NCBI RefSeq assembly: GCF_019795155.1
Contig: NZ_JAILYN010000031.1
Span: 1 to 59,323 of the forward strand
DNA: 59,323 nucleotides
Direction: 5' to 3'
Source of the DNA: Marinobacterium arenosum
Lineage (GTDB): Bacteria; Pseudomonadota; Gammaproteobacteria; Pseudomonadales; Balneatricaceae
This document shows positions 20,681 to 28,600 of the stretch, in pieces. The notes beneath the pieces were generated by a model. That model was not told where the DNA came from. It did no database searches and saw nothing but the letters and a program-made list of their open reading frames with translations. A program made the position numbers and the translations under genes. Position 1 is the stretch's first letter. Each line of letters opens with the position of its first letter.

Positions 20681-20840
20681 CTCTGTGTGTTATGTGTGTA
20701 ACTGCTCTGGGTAGGCCTCGTATAACCGGGTATAACTGCTTATCGGCAACCTGCACGGTTATCGAGCGATACCGATAACTGATTGGCCGGTTGGGGACGG
20801 GCTCGCTAGAGTGCTTTGACCACCTGTCGGAGAACGTGCT

Positions 20841-21578
20841 GTGAAGATCGAGGCTGCCCCACCGGAACATCCTGGCAACGCGCCTGTTACGGAGCCCCCT
20901 TCCGTCGGTATCCTGATGCTGGAAACCAACTTCCCGCGCATCCCCGGCGATATCGGCCATGCCGCCAGCTGGGATTTTCCGGTGCGCTACCGGATGGTCA
21001 GCGGCGCCAGCGCCGAACGGGTGGTGCAGCAGGGTGCCCAGGGGCTGCTGAGCGCCTTTATCGCGGCAGGCAACGTATTGGTGGCCGAGGGGGTGGCCGG
21101 TATCGCCACCAGTTGCGGCTTCCTGTCGATCTTTCAGCAACGGATCGCCGCGGAGCTGCCGGTGCCGGTGGCCACTTCGTCGCTGCTGCAGGGGCCGCTG
21201 ATCCAGGCCCTGCTGCCGATCGGCAAGCGGGTCGGCATCCTGACCTTCTCCGCGCAATGTTTAACCGGGCAACACCTGGCCGCGGCCGGCATCCCGGCGG
21301 ATGCGCCGGTGGTCGGGCTGGACGATAGCCTGGCATTCTACCCGGCGATCGCCGAGGACCGGGCGGAGCTGGATGTGGCCCAGGCCGAGCGGGATATGCT
21401 GGCCGCCGCCAACCAGCTGGTTCGCCGCTATCCGGAGGTCGGTGCGATTCTGCTGGAGTGTACCAATATGGCACCCTATTCGGCTGCCATCGCACGTACA
21501 ACCGGGCTGCCGGTGTACGATGTGGTCAATTTTATCCACTGGTTTCATAGCGGCTTGCGGCCGCGGCGCTTTCGATAA
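20841..21578 (+). CDS. aspartate/glutamate racemase-family protein
   Basis: A 245-aa cytoplasmic protein of the Asp/Glu/hydantoin racemase superfamily, which uses two cysteines as acid and base. Both are present: Cys92 in GIATSCGFLS and Cys207 in ILLECTNMAPYS. Opening GILMLETNFPRIPGDIG is typical of the family. The start is a GTG after CGGAGAAC. Substrate is unknown; the group includes amino-acid and hydantoin racemases. Its position beside an exported amidohydrolase and a D-amino-acid oxidation cluster suggests a role in D-amino acid or related chemistry, but that is inference. Confidence 0.75.
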   Translation: MKIEAAPPEHPGNAPVTEPPSVGILMLETNFPRIPGDIGHAASWDFPVRYRMVSGASAERVVQQGAQGLLSAFIAAGNVLVAEGVAGIATSCGFLSIFQQRIAAELPVPVATSSLLQGPLIQALLPIGKRVGILTFSAQCLTGQHLAAAGIPADAPVVGLDDSLAFYPAIAEDRAELDVAQAERDMLAAANQLVRRYPEVGAILLECTNMAPYSAAIARTTGLPVYDVVNFIHWFHSGLRPRRFR

Positions 21579-21681
21579 TCGCTGACGGAGTCCGCTGGCC
21601 AGCGTGATTTTGAGTACCGGGTGCTTTGGCATTTTCCCGCCAGCCGATTAATCTGCCTGCAACTGATGATGGAGCGTTGCA

Positions 21682-23364
21682 ATGAGATTGATGATGTCAC
21701 TGCTGGCGGGTCTGCTGATGGCTACCATGGCCTCCGCCGCAGATCACCGGGAGCCGGCCGACCGGGTGCTGCTCGGTGGCCTGATCTATACCGCCGATGG
21801 GCGGGACAGCCGTCAGCAGGCGGTGGCGATCCGTGACGGCAAGCTGGTCTATGTCGGCAGTGATGTCGGTGCCGAGGCTTATATCGGTGTGGATACAGCG
21901 GTGATCGAGCTGGATGGCCGGATGGTGATGCCGGGCATCCACGACAGCCATGTCCATGCGCTGGAGGGTGGCAGCGAGGTCGGCGGCAACTGCTGGCTCA
22001 GGCCGCAAACGCGTATCGAGGATTACCGCGCCGAGCTGCGCCGCTGTGCCAAGCGGCGATTGGGCACCGACTGGGTGCTGGCCTACGGCCATCAGCTGGA
22101 AACCCTGCTGGCGGCCGAGGAGGACCCGGTCACCCTGTTGGACCGGATGGTCAGCGACCGGCCGGTGGCTATCATGGAGCAGAGTTCCCACTCCGCCTGG
22201 GTCAACAGCAAGGCGTTGGCGCTGGCCGGCATCGACCGGGATACGGCCGATCCGCAGGGCGGCATCATCCTGCGTAACGAGGCCGGACAGCCGAACGGCA
22301 TTCTGCTGGAGGTCGCCGCCGAGCAGGTGTTCGAACTGGCCCATCGGCCCAATCCGGAGGCGGCCGAGCTGAACTACCGGGGCCTGCTGGAGACCCTGGA
22401 TCAGGTCGCCGCCAATGGTATCACCGCGTTCTGCGATGCCCGGGTGTATTGGCAGCGCGGCTGGCTGGAGGTCTGGCAACGCGCCGAGCGGGAGCGACAG
22501 CTCAATGCGCGGGTCAATCTGGGGCTCTGGGCCTACCCGGACCTGGATGACGGTCTGCAGCTGCGCACCCTGAAGAAACTCTACCGGCGCGATCCGAACA
22601 GCCTGCTGCAGGTCAACCAGATCAAGATCTACAGTGACGGCATCATCCACAACACCAGCGCAGCGCTGCTGGCGCCTTATGATAAAAGCCTGCCGCAGCT
22701 GCCAGCGCGTGGCTTGAACTACTTCAGCCAGCAACGCTTGCAGCGATATGTCGCGGAGCTGGGCGCGGCGGGGTTCGATTTCCATATCCATGCGATCGGC
22801 GATCGCGGTGTGCATGAATCGCTCAATGCCATCGAGCAGGCCCGGTCGCAGGGGCCCCAGCAGGGCCGTCGCCACCGGCTGACCCACGTCGAGCTGATCG
22901 ACGACGCCGACCTGCCCCGCTTCGCCCAACTGAAGGTAATCGCCGATATGCAGGTGGCCGGCGCTTTCACCCTGCCCGGCAATGCCCACTGGCAGGCCCC
23001 CTATATCGGCCAGCGCGCCTATCGCAGCTACCGGCTGAAGGATCTACACGATGCCGGCGCGCATGTGGTGTTGAGCAGCGACTGGACGGTCAGCCCGCTG
23101 TCGCCGTTCCTGGGCATCCAGCGCGCCCTGCAGCGGGGCGCGCAGAGCATCAGCCTGAGCCAGGCGTTGCGGGCCTACACCATCAACGCCGCCTACCTGA
23201 TGCAGCAGGAGCAGGTCACCGGCTCGCTGGAGGTCGGCAAGGCGGCCGACCTGATCGTACTGGATCGCAACCTGTTCGAAACCCCGGTCGAGCGGATCAG
23301 CCAGACCCGGGTATTGCTGACGCTGCTGGCCGGCGAAGAAACCTGGCGGGCGGACGGCTTTTGA
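21682..23364 (+). CDS. exported amidohydrolase, YtcJ-like
   Basis: A 560-aa metal-dependent amidohydrolase (amidohydrolase 3 family). The N-terminus is a signal peptide (MRLMMSLLAGLLMATMASA, cut before ADHRE), so it is periplasmic. The metal-binding HxH is H90/H92 in PGIHDSHVHALEGG, followed by the family motifs MEQSSHSAWVNSKAL, HIHAIGDRGVHE, LTHVELIDD and the late aspartate in SSDWTVSP. KAADLIVLDRNLF closes the composite beta domain. Members hydrolyse C-N bonds of varied substrates; the real one cannot be told. It lies 103 bp after the racemase-like gene on the same strand. Confidence 0.8.
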   Translation: MRLMMSLLAGLLMATMASAADHREPADRVLLGGLIYTADGRDSRQQAVAIRDGKLVYVGSDVGAEAYIGVDTAVIELDGRMVMPGIHDSHVHALEGGSEVGGNCWLRPQTRIEDYRAELRRCAKRRLGTDWVLAYGHQLETLLAAEEDPVTLLDRMVSDRPVAIMEQSSHSAWVNSKALALAGIDRDTADPQGGIILRNEAGQPNGILLEVAAEQVFELAHRPNPEAAELNYRGLLETLDQVAANGITAFCDARVYWQRGWLEVWQRAERERQLNARVNLGLWAYPDLDDGLQLRTLKKLYRRDPNSLLQVNQIKIYSDGIIHNTSAALLAPYDKSLPQLPARGLNYFSQQRLQRYVAELGAAGFDFHIHAIGDRGVHESLNAIEQARSQGPQQGRRHRLTHVELIDDADLPRFAQLKVIADMQVAGAFTLPGNAHWQAPYIGQRAYRSYRLKDLHDAGAHVVLSSDWTVSPLSPFLGIQRALQRGAQSISLSQALRAYTINAAYLMQQEQVTGSLEVGKAADLIVLDRNLFETPVERISQTRVLLTLLAGEETWRADGF

Positions 23365-23473
23365 GTCAGGCCGCCCGGTAGTGGTGCCGTTCGTGCACGG
23401 CCGCCAGCGGGCGCGGAACGCACGGCTCTGCTATGCCCTGCGGCGTGCGTGCCGGCTGGCGAGGAACCAAAAA

Positions 23474-23507
23474 AAACGCCCGCCCGGTACTTGCCGGGCG
23501 GGCGTTT
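23474..23507 (-). terminator. strong intrinsic terminator of the TRAP/oxidase operon
   Basis: Perfect 14-bp stem AAACGCCCGCCCGG / CCGGGCGGGCGTTT, loop TACTTG, with a run of A on its left that reads as a T tract on the minus strand. It lies between convergent genes. Confidence 0.9.
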
Positions 23508-23595
23508 CTGCTTGGTCAGGATGACGCGGCGTTGGTCTTGCATAGGGTTCCACCCGCCGGACATGGCGGGCATGGCACGGCCAACCGCGTCGGAC

Positions 23596-24846
23596 TCAGA
23601 ACCGGTCGATCCGGTACGGGCTGAGGTCGATATCGCTCTGCCCGCTGGTGACCAGGTCGCTGATGATCCGGCCGGTGCGCGGCGCCATGGTCAGCCCCAT
23701 GTGCTGGTGGCCGAAGGCGTAGTAGACGTTGGCGTGGCGCGGACACTGGCCGATCACCGGCAGGCTGTCGGTGATCGACGGTCGATGGCCCATCCACTTG
23801 ATAGGGTCCTCGGTGTTGATGCCGGGGAACAGCGTCTTGGCGTGGTGCAGCAGCCGGTCGCAGAAGTCGTAGTTGGGGTCCGCCTTGAGGCCGCCGAACT
23901 CCACCAGGCCGGCGAAACGGATACCGTTCTCCATCGGCGTTGCAACCAGCTTGCCGGCGCTGAACATGATCGGCGTGGCCAGCTCGATGCCCGGCTTGGG
24001 CAGCTCGATATGGTAGCCGCGCTCCGATTCCAGCGGCACCTCGTGACCCAGCTGGGCCGCCAGCTTGGCGGACCAGGCGCCGCCGGCCAGCACCACCTTG
24101 TCGAGCGGATAGATGCCGCGGTCGGTGACCACTTCGCTGGGCTGGTTGTCGCGGAAATTGAACTTCACCACCTCGCCGGTGATGAACTCGCCGCCCTGGC
24201 GGACGAAATGATCGGCCAGCGCCTTGACCAGCTTGCCCGGGTTGGGGCTGAAGCCGTGGTGCTTCAGTGCCACCACGTAGTTGAACTCCGGCGAGATCGA
24301 CGCTTCCCGCTGGCGGATCTCGTCACCGCGCAGGATATCGTACTCGATGCCGAAGTGACGCCGGCGCTGCCAAGCCAGTTTGTCGTTCTGGAACGCCGCC
24401 TCGTCCTTGTACAGGTAGAAGTACGGCGAGGCCTTGGCATAGGCGTCGGCGCCGGCCATGCGGGCCTGGGCCAGGTGCAGTTCGGTGGCGTTCTGCAACA
24501 GCGGATTCAGCGCGCTGCTGATATGTTCGAACCGCTTCATGCGGGTGTTCAGTGCGAACCGGGTGCCCCAACCGGCCAGCTGCGGCAGGTAGCCGGCTGG
24601 CAGCGATAGCGGGCCGTGCGGGTCCAGCAGCAGTTTCGGCACGGTCCACAGGAAGCCCGGTGTGGCGACCGGGATGCAGCCGCAGACCGCGAACACCCCG
24701 GCATTGCCGTGCGAAGTGGCGTCGCCCGGCGCGACCCGGTCGATCACCGCCACCTTCAGCCCTTTCGCCTGCAGCTGGACCGCGCAGGAGATGCCGATAA
24801 TGCCGGCCCCGAGGACGGTGATATCCGGCGCCTGTTGTCTGTCCAT
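23596..24846 (-). CDS. FAD-dependent D-amino-acid dehydrogenase-like oxidoreductase
   Basis: A 416-aa DAO/DadA-family flavoprotein that oxidises an amino or imino acid to the imine. The FAD-binding Rossmann motif is DITVLGAGIIGISCAVQLQA with the Asp of VIDR at the end of the second strand. GNAGVFAVCG is the usual DadA-type flavin loop. Late blocks are KWMGHRPSITDSLPVIG and FGHQHMGLTMAPRTGRIISD. It is last in a minus-strand cluster with a TRAP transporter and RidA, which fits uptake and oxidation of a D-amino acid or D-hydroxyproline. RidA would hydrolyse the imine product. Substrate not proven. Confidence 0.83.
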   Translation of the reverse strand: MDRQQAPDITVLGAGIIGISCAVQLQAKGLKVAVIDRVAPGDATSHGNAGVFAVCGCIPVATPGFLWTVPKLLLDPHGPLSLPAGYLPQLAGWGTRFALNTRMKRFEHISSALNPLLQNATELHLAQARMAGADAYAKASPYFYLYKDEAAFQNDKLAWQRRRHFGIEYDILRGDEIRQREASISPEFNYVVALKHHGFSPNPGKLVKALADHFVRQGGEFITGEVVKFNFRDNQPSEVVTDRGIYPLDKVVLAGGAWSAKLAAQLGHEVPLESERGYHIELPKPGIELATPIMFSAGKLVATPMENGIRFAGLVEFGGLKADPNYDFCDRLLHHAKTLFPGINTEDPIKWMGHRPSITDSLPVIGQCPRHANVYYAFGHQHMGLTMAPRTGRIISDLVTSGQSDIDLSPYRIDRF

Positions 24847-24884
24847 CGTGTGTCTCTCCAGAATTTGGCGCGAGTGCGCCCGCA

Positions 24885-24904
24885 GCGGCTGCCTAGGCAG
24901 CCGC
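24885..24904. repeat. 20-bp perfect palindrome between dctM and the oxidase gene
   Basis: GCGGCTGCCTAGGCAGCCGC is fully self-complementary. It lies in the 103-bp gap inside the operon and may act as an mRNA stem or as a dimeric protein site. Confidence 0.6.
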
Positions 24905-24949
24905 GCTAAGGACGTTATAGGTTGTAAGTGCTAACTAATGAGCAGGGGA

Positions 24950-26260
24950 TCAGCCCGGCGTCTGGCGCATGTTTTCCGGCAGGAAGGTGGCCAGCTCCGG
25001 GAACAGCACCAGGATGCCGACCATCAACACCATCAGCAGGAACATCGGGAAGGCGGTCTTGGCGATATAGCCGATCGGCTTCTTGGTCATCCCCTGCATC
25101 ACGAACAGGTTGAAACCGATCGGCGGGGTGATCTGCGCCATCTCGACCACCACCACGATGAAGATACCGAACCACAGCAGGTCGATGCCGGCCTGGCGGA
25201 CCATCGGTTCGACCACCGCCATGGTCAGCACCACCGAGGAGATGCCGTCCAGGAACATGCCGATGATGATGTAAAAGCACATCAGCGCGAAGATCAGCGT
25301 CAGCGGCGACAGCTGCAGGCCGGCGATATATTCGGCCACCGTCGACGGCAGGCCGGTGAAGCCCATCGCCAGCGCCAGGAAGGCGGCGCCGGCCAGGATC
25401 AGCGCGATCATGCAGGAGGTGCGGGTGGCGCCCAGCAGGCTCTCTTTCAGCGCTTCCTTGGTCAGCGAGCCCTGGGTGGCGGCCAGCACCAGCGCGCCGA
25501 TCACGCCGAAGGCGGCCGATTCGGTGGCGGTGGCGATACCGGTGTAGATGGTGCCGATCACCAGCGCAATCAGCAGGATCACCGGGATCAGGAAGCGCGA
25601 GTTGTACAGCCGTTGCAGCATGGTCATCTTCGGCTCGGCGGTCGGCACCTCGTGACGGCGCAGGAATGACCAGCCGGCGATATAGGCCATGAACAGGCTG
25701 GCCAATACCAGGCCCGGCAGCACGCCGGCCATGAACAGCTTGGAGATCGACTCGTTGATGGTCACGCCGTAGACGATCAGCGTCAGCGACGGCGGGATCA
25801 TCAGGCCCAGGGTCGAGGAGCCGACCAGGGTGCCGAAGATCATGAACTCCGGGTAGCCGCGCTTCTTCAGCTCGGGGATCGACATCTTGCCGACCGTGGT
25901 CAGGGTGGCGGCCGAGGAGCCGGACACCGCCGCGAAGATGGTGCAGCCGACCACGTTGGTGTGCAGCAGACGGCCCGGCAGCGGCGCCATCCAGGGCGCC
26001 AGGCCACGGAACATGTCCTCCGACAGCCGGGTGCGGAACAGGATCTCGCCCATCCAGATGAACAGCGGCAGCGCGGTCAGCGACCAGCTGGACGAGGCCG
26101 ACCAGATGGTGGTGAACATCGCATCGCCGACCGGTCGGCTGGTGAACAGCTCCATACCGACGAAGGCCACACCGAGCAGTGCCAGGCCGATCCAGATGCC
26201 GCTGCCAAGCAGGAAAAACAGGGTGCCAAGGAAGATGGCGGTCAACATAAACTCGTCCAT
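24950..26260 (-). CDS. dctM: TRAP transporter large permease (DctM)
   Basis: The 436-aa large membrane subunit of a TRAP transporter, with about 12 hydrophobic segments. Landmarks are SGSSAATLTTVGKMSIPELKK, GTLVGSSTLGLMIPPSLTLIVYG and a C-terminal QITPPIGFNLFVMQG, all typical of DctM. It imports a small organic acid or amino acid using a sodium or proton gradient, fed by the DctP binding protein. The start overlaps the dctQ stop by one base (TGATG), so the two membrane subunits are translationally coupled. Confidence 0.95.
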   Translation of the reverse strand: MDEFMLTAIFLGTLFFLLGSGIWIGLALLGVAFVGMELFTSRPVGDAMFTTIWSASSSWSLTALPLFIWMGEILFRTRLSEDMFRGLAPWMAPLPGRLLHTNVVGCTIFAAVSGSSAATLTTVGKMSIPELKKRGYPEFMIFGTLVGSSTLGLMIPPSLTLIVYGVTINESISKLFMAGVLPGLVLASLFMAYIAGWSFLRRHEVPTAEPKMTMLQRLYNSRFLIPVILLIALVIGTIYTGIATATESAAFGVIGALVLAATQGSLTKEALKESLLGATRTSCMIALILAGAAFLALAMGFTGLPSTVAEYIAGLQLSPLTLIFALMCFYIIIGMFLDGISSVVLTMAVVEPMVRQAGIDLLWFGIFIVVVVEMAQITPPIGFNLFVMQGMTKKPIGYIAKTAFPMFLLMVLMVGILVLFPELATFLPENMRQTPG

Positions 26261-26829
26261 CAGAACTCCTCCCCTTCTACATGGTGGGTGTCATCGAAGG
26301 TGTGGTCGTGGCCGGCCAGGGTACGTACCAGGTGGTCGACCAGGGCGATGGTGAAGATCACCGAACCGATCGCCAGCGACAGCTGCGGAATCCACAGCGG
26401 GGTGGCGTCCTGTCCCTGGGAGATATCGTGGATCAGGTGCGACATCTGGACATTGCGGATCGAGTAGTACGACAGGTAACCGGCCAGCAGCGCGGAAACG
26501 CTCAGGCACCAGATATCGGCCAGCCGGCGCTTCAGGCCGGTCATCCGCGACAGGATCAGGCTGACCCGGATATGGGCGTTGTTGTTCAGGGTGTAGGCCA
26601 GCGCAAAGAACGAGGAGGCGGCCATACAGTAGCCGGCGTAGTCGGCCGAGCCGGGGAACTGCAGCCCCAACCAGCGGGCGGCCATCTGCGCCACGATGAT
26701 GCCGAGAATGGCGACCAGAAACAGGGCGCCGATCAGTCCCGACAACGTGTAGAGGGCGTCCAGTCCCCGGCGCAGCTTGGCGAAAACGCCGCTACGCGTC
26801 TGATTCTTTGTCATGGTTTGGCTGTTCAT
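26260..26829 (-). CDS. dctQ: TRAP transporter small permease (DctQ)
   Basis: The small membrane subunit, 189 aa from the ATG at 26829; the frame is open further up, and another ATG lies at 26814, so the start is uncertain. Four membrane segments are visible, with FPGSADYAGYCMAASSFFAL, the typical DctQ block, in the middle. It binds DctM and is needed for transport. It is separated from dctP by about 150 bp that contain a terminator-like hairpin. Confidence 0.9.
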   Translation of the reverse strand: MNSQTMTKNQTRSGVFAKLRRGLDALYTLSGLIGALFLVAILGIIVAQMAARWLGLQFPGSADYAGYCMAASSFFALAYTLNNNAHIRVSLILSRMTGLKRRLADIWCLSVSALLAGYLSYYSIRNVQMSHLIHDISQGQDATPLWIPQLSLAIGSVIFTIALVDHLVRTLAGHDHTFDDTHHVEGEEF

Positions 26830-26865
26830 GGTGCTTGATCGTTGTTGTTGTGTAGAAGAAAAAAA

Positions 26866-26890
26866 GGGTGATCCCGTCAACAGATCACCC
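26866..26890 (-). terminator. attenuator or terminator between dctP and dctQ
   Basis: GGGTGATC (26866-26873) / GATCACCC (26883-26890). On the minus strand the stem is followed by seven T. Placed after dctP and before dctQM, it would let the binding protein be made in excess over the membrane subunits. Confidence 0.75.
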
Positions 26891-26982
26891 CGAAGGCTCC
26901 TTCAGAGGGCGAACCCTCTTCGCGGCGCCGGCAGGCCGGCGCTCGGGGATATGGAGGTACTCACTTGCGTTTAGTCGTGCGA

Positions 26983-27966
26983 TTACTTGCGGTAAGCGTC
27001 CAGGATCGCCTGGCCTTCCTCACCGGCTTGCGCCAGCCACTCTTTGGTCATGGTGTCGCCGATCTTCTTGAAGTCGGCCGCCAGCTGCTCGCCCGCCGGG
27101 CCCACGTTCATGCCGTGTGCCGCCAGCTGTTCGATGTACCAGCCCGCCAGCTGCTCGGAACGAGCGGTACCGGCTTTCTCGGCCATCAGCGCCAGGCCCT
27201 TGACGATATTCTGGGTGTTTTCGTCCAGCGATTCCCAGGCCTGCTTGTTGACGAACACGTAGTTGCGCGGCAGCCAGACCTTGACGTCGTACCAGTGGGT
27301 CAGGTGTTCCCAGACCTTGCGGTCGTAACCGGTGGCACCGGAGGAGATGAAGGATTCCGCCACGCCGGTGGACAACGCCTGGCTCAGCTCGGACGCTTCA
27401 ACCTGGACCGGTACGGCGCCGGACAGCTCCGCCATGCGGGCGGTGGCGTTGTTGTAGGAGCGGAATTTCACGCCCTGCAGATCGGCGCCGCTGTTCAGCT
27501 CTTTCTTGGCGTAGAAGCCGCCCGGAGGCCAGGGTACGGAGTACAGCAGTACCAGGTTGTGCTTATCCAGCAGTTTCTGGAAGGTCGGCTTGGCCGCTGC
27601 CATCAACTTGTCGGATTCTTCGAACGAGGTCGCCAGGAACGGCACCGAGTCGAAACCGAACACCGCGCTTTCGTTGGCGTGGGCCGACAGGATACGTTCG
27701 CCGATCTGCGCCTGGCCGGTTTGTACCGCGCGCTTGATCTCGCTGCCTTTGAACAGCGAGCCGCCGCCGTGCACTTTAATTTCCAGTTCGCCACCGGTGG
27801 CGACCTTTACCGCTTCGGCAAACGCCTTGGCGTTCTGGGTGTGGAAGTTGCTGTCGGTATATGCCATCGGCATATCCCATTTCTGGCCGGCCAGCGAGAA
27901 GGTGCTGGCCGCGGCCAGGGAGACGGTAGCGACCGCCTTGGCGATCTTGCGCAGAGTAGAAGACAT
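26983..27966 (-). CDS. dctP: TRAP transporter periplasmic binding protein (DctP)
   Basis: A 327-aa solute-binding protein with a signal peptide (to about residue 26, SLAGQKWDMP). It has the DctP fold signature: SLFKGSEIKRAVQTGQAQIGE, the ligand-binding Arg region in LQGVKFRSYNNATARMAELSG, and ESFISSGATGYDRKVWEHLTHWY. The conserved Arg in KFRS normally binds a carboxylate, so an organic or amino acid ligand is likely. AGAGGAAC precedes the start. It follows ridA on the minus strand after a 164-bp gap filled by a long imperfect palindrome. Confidence 0.94.
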   Translation of the reverse strand: MSSTLRKIAKAVATVSLAAASTFSLAGQKWDMPMAYTDSNFHTQNAKAFAEAVKVATGGELEIKVHGGGSLFKGSEIKRAVQTGQAQIGERILSAHANESAVFGFDSVPFLATSFEESDKLMAAAKPTFQKLLDKHNLVLLYSVPWPPGGFYAKKELNSGADLQGVKFRSYNNATARMAELSGAVPVQVEASELSQALSTGVAESFISSGATGYDRKVWEHLTHWYDVKVWLPRNYVFVNKQAWESLDENTQNIVKGLALMAEKAGTARSEQLAGWYIEQLAAHGMNVGPAGEQLAADFKKIGDTMTKEWLAQAGEEGQAILDAYRK

Positions 27967-27996
27967 TTTGTGTTCCTCTAATTGTTTTTATTGAGG

Positions 27997-28117
27997 CGAA
28001 AGCTACTACGCTCGGCCATGCTGCGTTATCAATCGGCTTGGGATGCTCATTTATTGCAATAAACTCCGCTTCCTCGCCGATTGATGTCTTGCCTGGTCTT
28101 CGCTCGTAACGCTTTCG
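27997..28117. repeat. 121-bp long imperfect palindrome (family C)
   Basis: Outer arms CGAAAGC / GCTTTCG, inner arms TCAATCGGC (28029-28037) / GCCGATTGA (28076-28084), and a central perfect palindrome TTTATTGCAATAAA (28050-28063). I recall similar long hairpins in other marine gammaproteobacterial intergenic regions; that is memory, not a search. Confidence 0.7.
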
Positions 28118-28130
28118 TTAAAAAAGAAGA

Positions 28131-28478
28131 TCAGATAGCCGCGATTACGGACATCTCGACCAACAACGACGGACGGGCCATGCGTGCTTCGACGCAGGCG
28201 CGGGCCGGTGCGCAGCCCGGTTCTACCCAGGCGTCCCAGACTTCGTTCATCTCGGCGAAGTCTTTCATATCCCGCACGTACACGGTGACGGACAGGATCT
28301 TGCTCTTGTCACTACCGACTTCGGCCAGCAGCTTTTCGATCTTTTCCAATGTGGACGCGGTCTGCTCCTTGATACCGACGTTTTCGTCGGCCGGTACCTG
28401 GCCGCACAGATAGGCGGTGCCGTTGTGGATGACCGCGCGGCTCATACGGGTGCCGCTATCCAGCCGTTCAATAGACAT
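28131..28478 (-). CDS. RidA/YjgF-family imine deaminase
   Basis: A 115-aa RidA-superfamily protein, which hydrolyses reactive enamines and imines to ketoacid and ammonia. The ATG at 28478 follows GGAGAGAG; a longer frame exists but adds an unrelated leader. Landmarks are the opening [31 protein letters not shown], and the substrate-binding Arg block [16 protein letters not shown]. First gene of the minus-strand cluster with a TRAP transporter and a flavin oxidase that would generate the imines it removes. It is divergent from the LysR gene. Confidence 0.9.
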   Translation of the reverse strand: MSIERLDSGTRMSRAVIHNGTAYLCGQVPADENVGIKEQTASTLEKIEKLLAEVGSDKSKILSVTVYVRDMKDFAEMNEVWDAWVEPGCAPARACVEARMARPSLLVEMSVIAAI

Positions 28479-28542
28479 ATCGGGCTCTCTCTCCAAGGGT
28501 GACTTCTCAACGGCTTCAATTATTGGTGGAGAGGATTTATAA

Positions 28543-28564
28543 GTTCCAATACAATTATTTGAAC
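28543..28564. promoter_or_regulatory. candidate LysR operator in ridA/lysR divergent region
   Basis: GTTCCAA (28543-28549) and TTTGAAC (28558-28564) form an interrupted palindrome with one mismatch. It lies 37 bases upstream of the LysR start and 65 bases from ridA. LysR proteins usually bind such sites in the shared promoter region. Confidence 0.4.
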
Positions 28565-28600
28565 GATCCATACAGAAATGTTATCAACTGGTGCAACTCT

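Larger units (their letters stand above)
20242..20840. other. 600-bp intergenic region rich in repeats
   Basis: No gene seen. In order it holds an inverted copy of repeat family B (20282-20326), a hairpin CATAGCAGC...GCTGCTATAG (20369-20391), a family A REP-like copy (20406-20460), a near-match DnaA box TGTGGATAG (20599-20607) and a perfect one (20672-20680). The stretch 20660-20740 is T-rich and resembles part of the 30.95-kb DnaA-box region. Confidence 0.55.
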
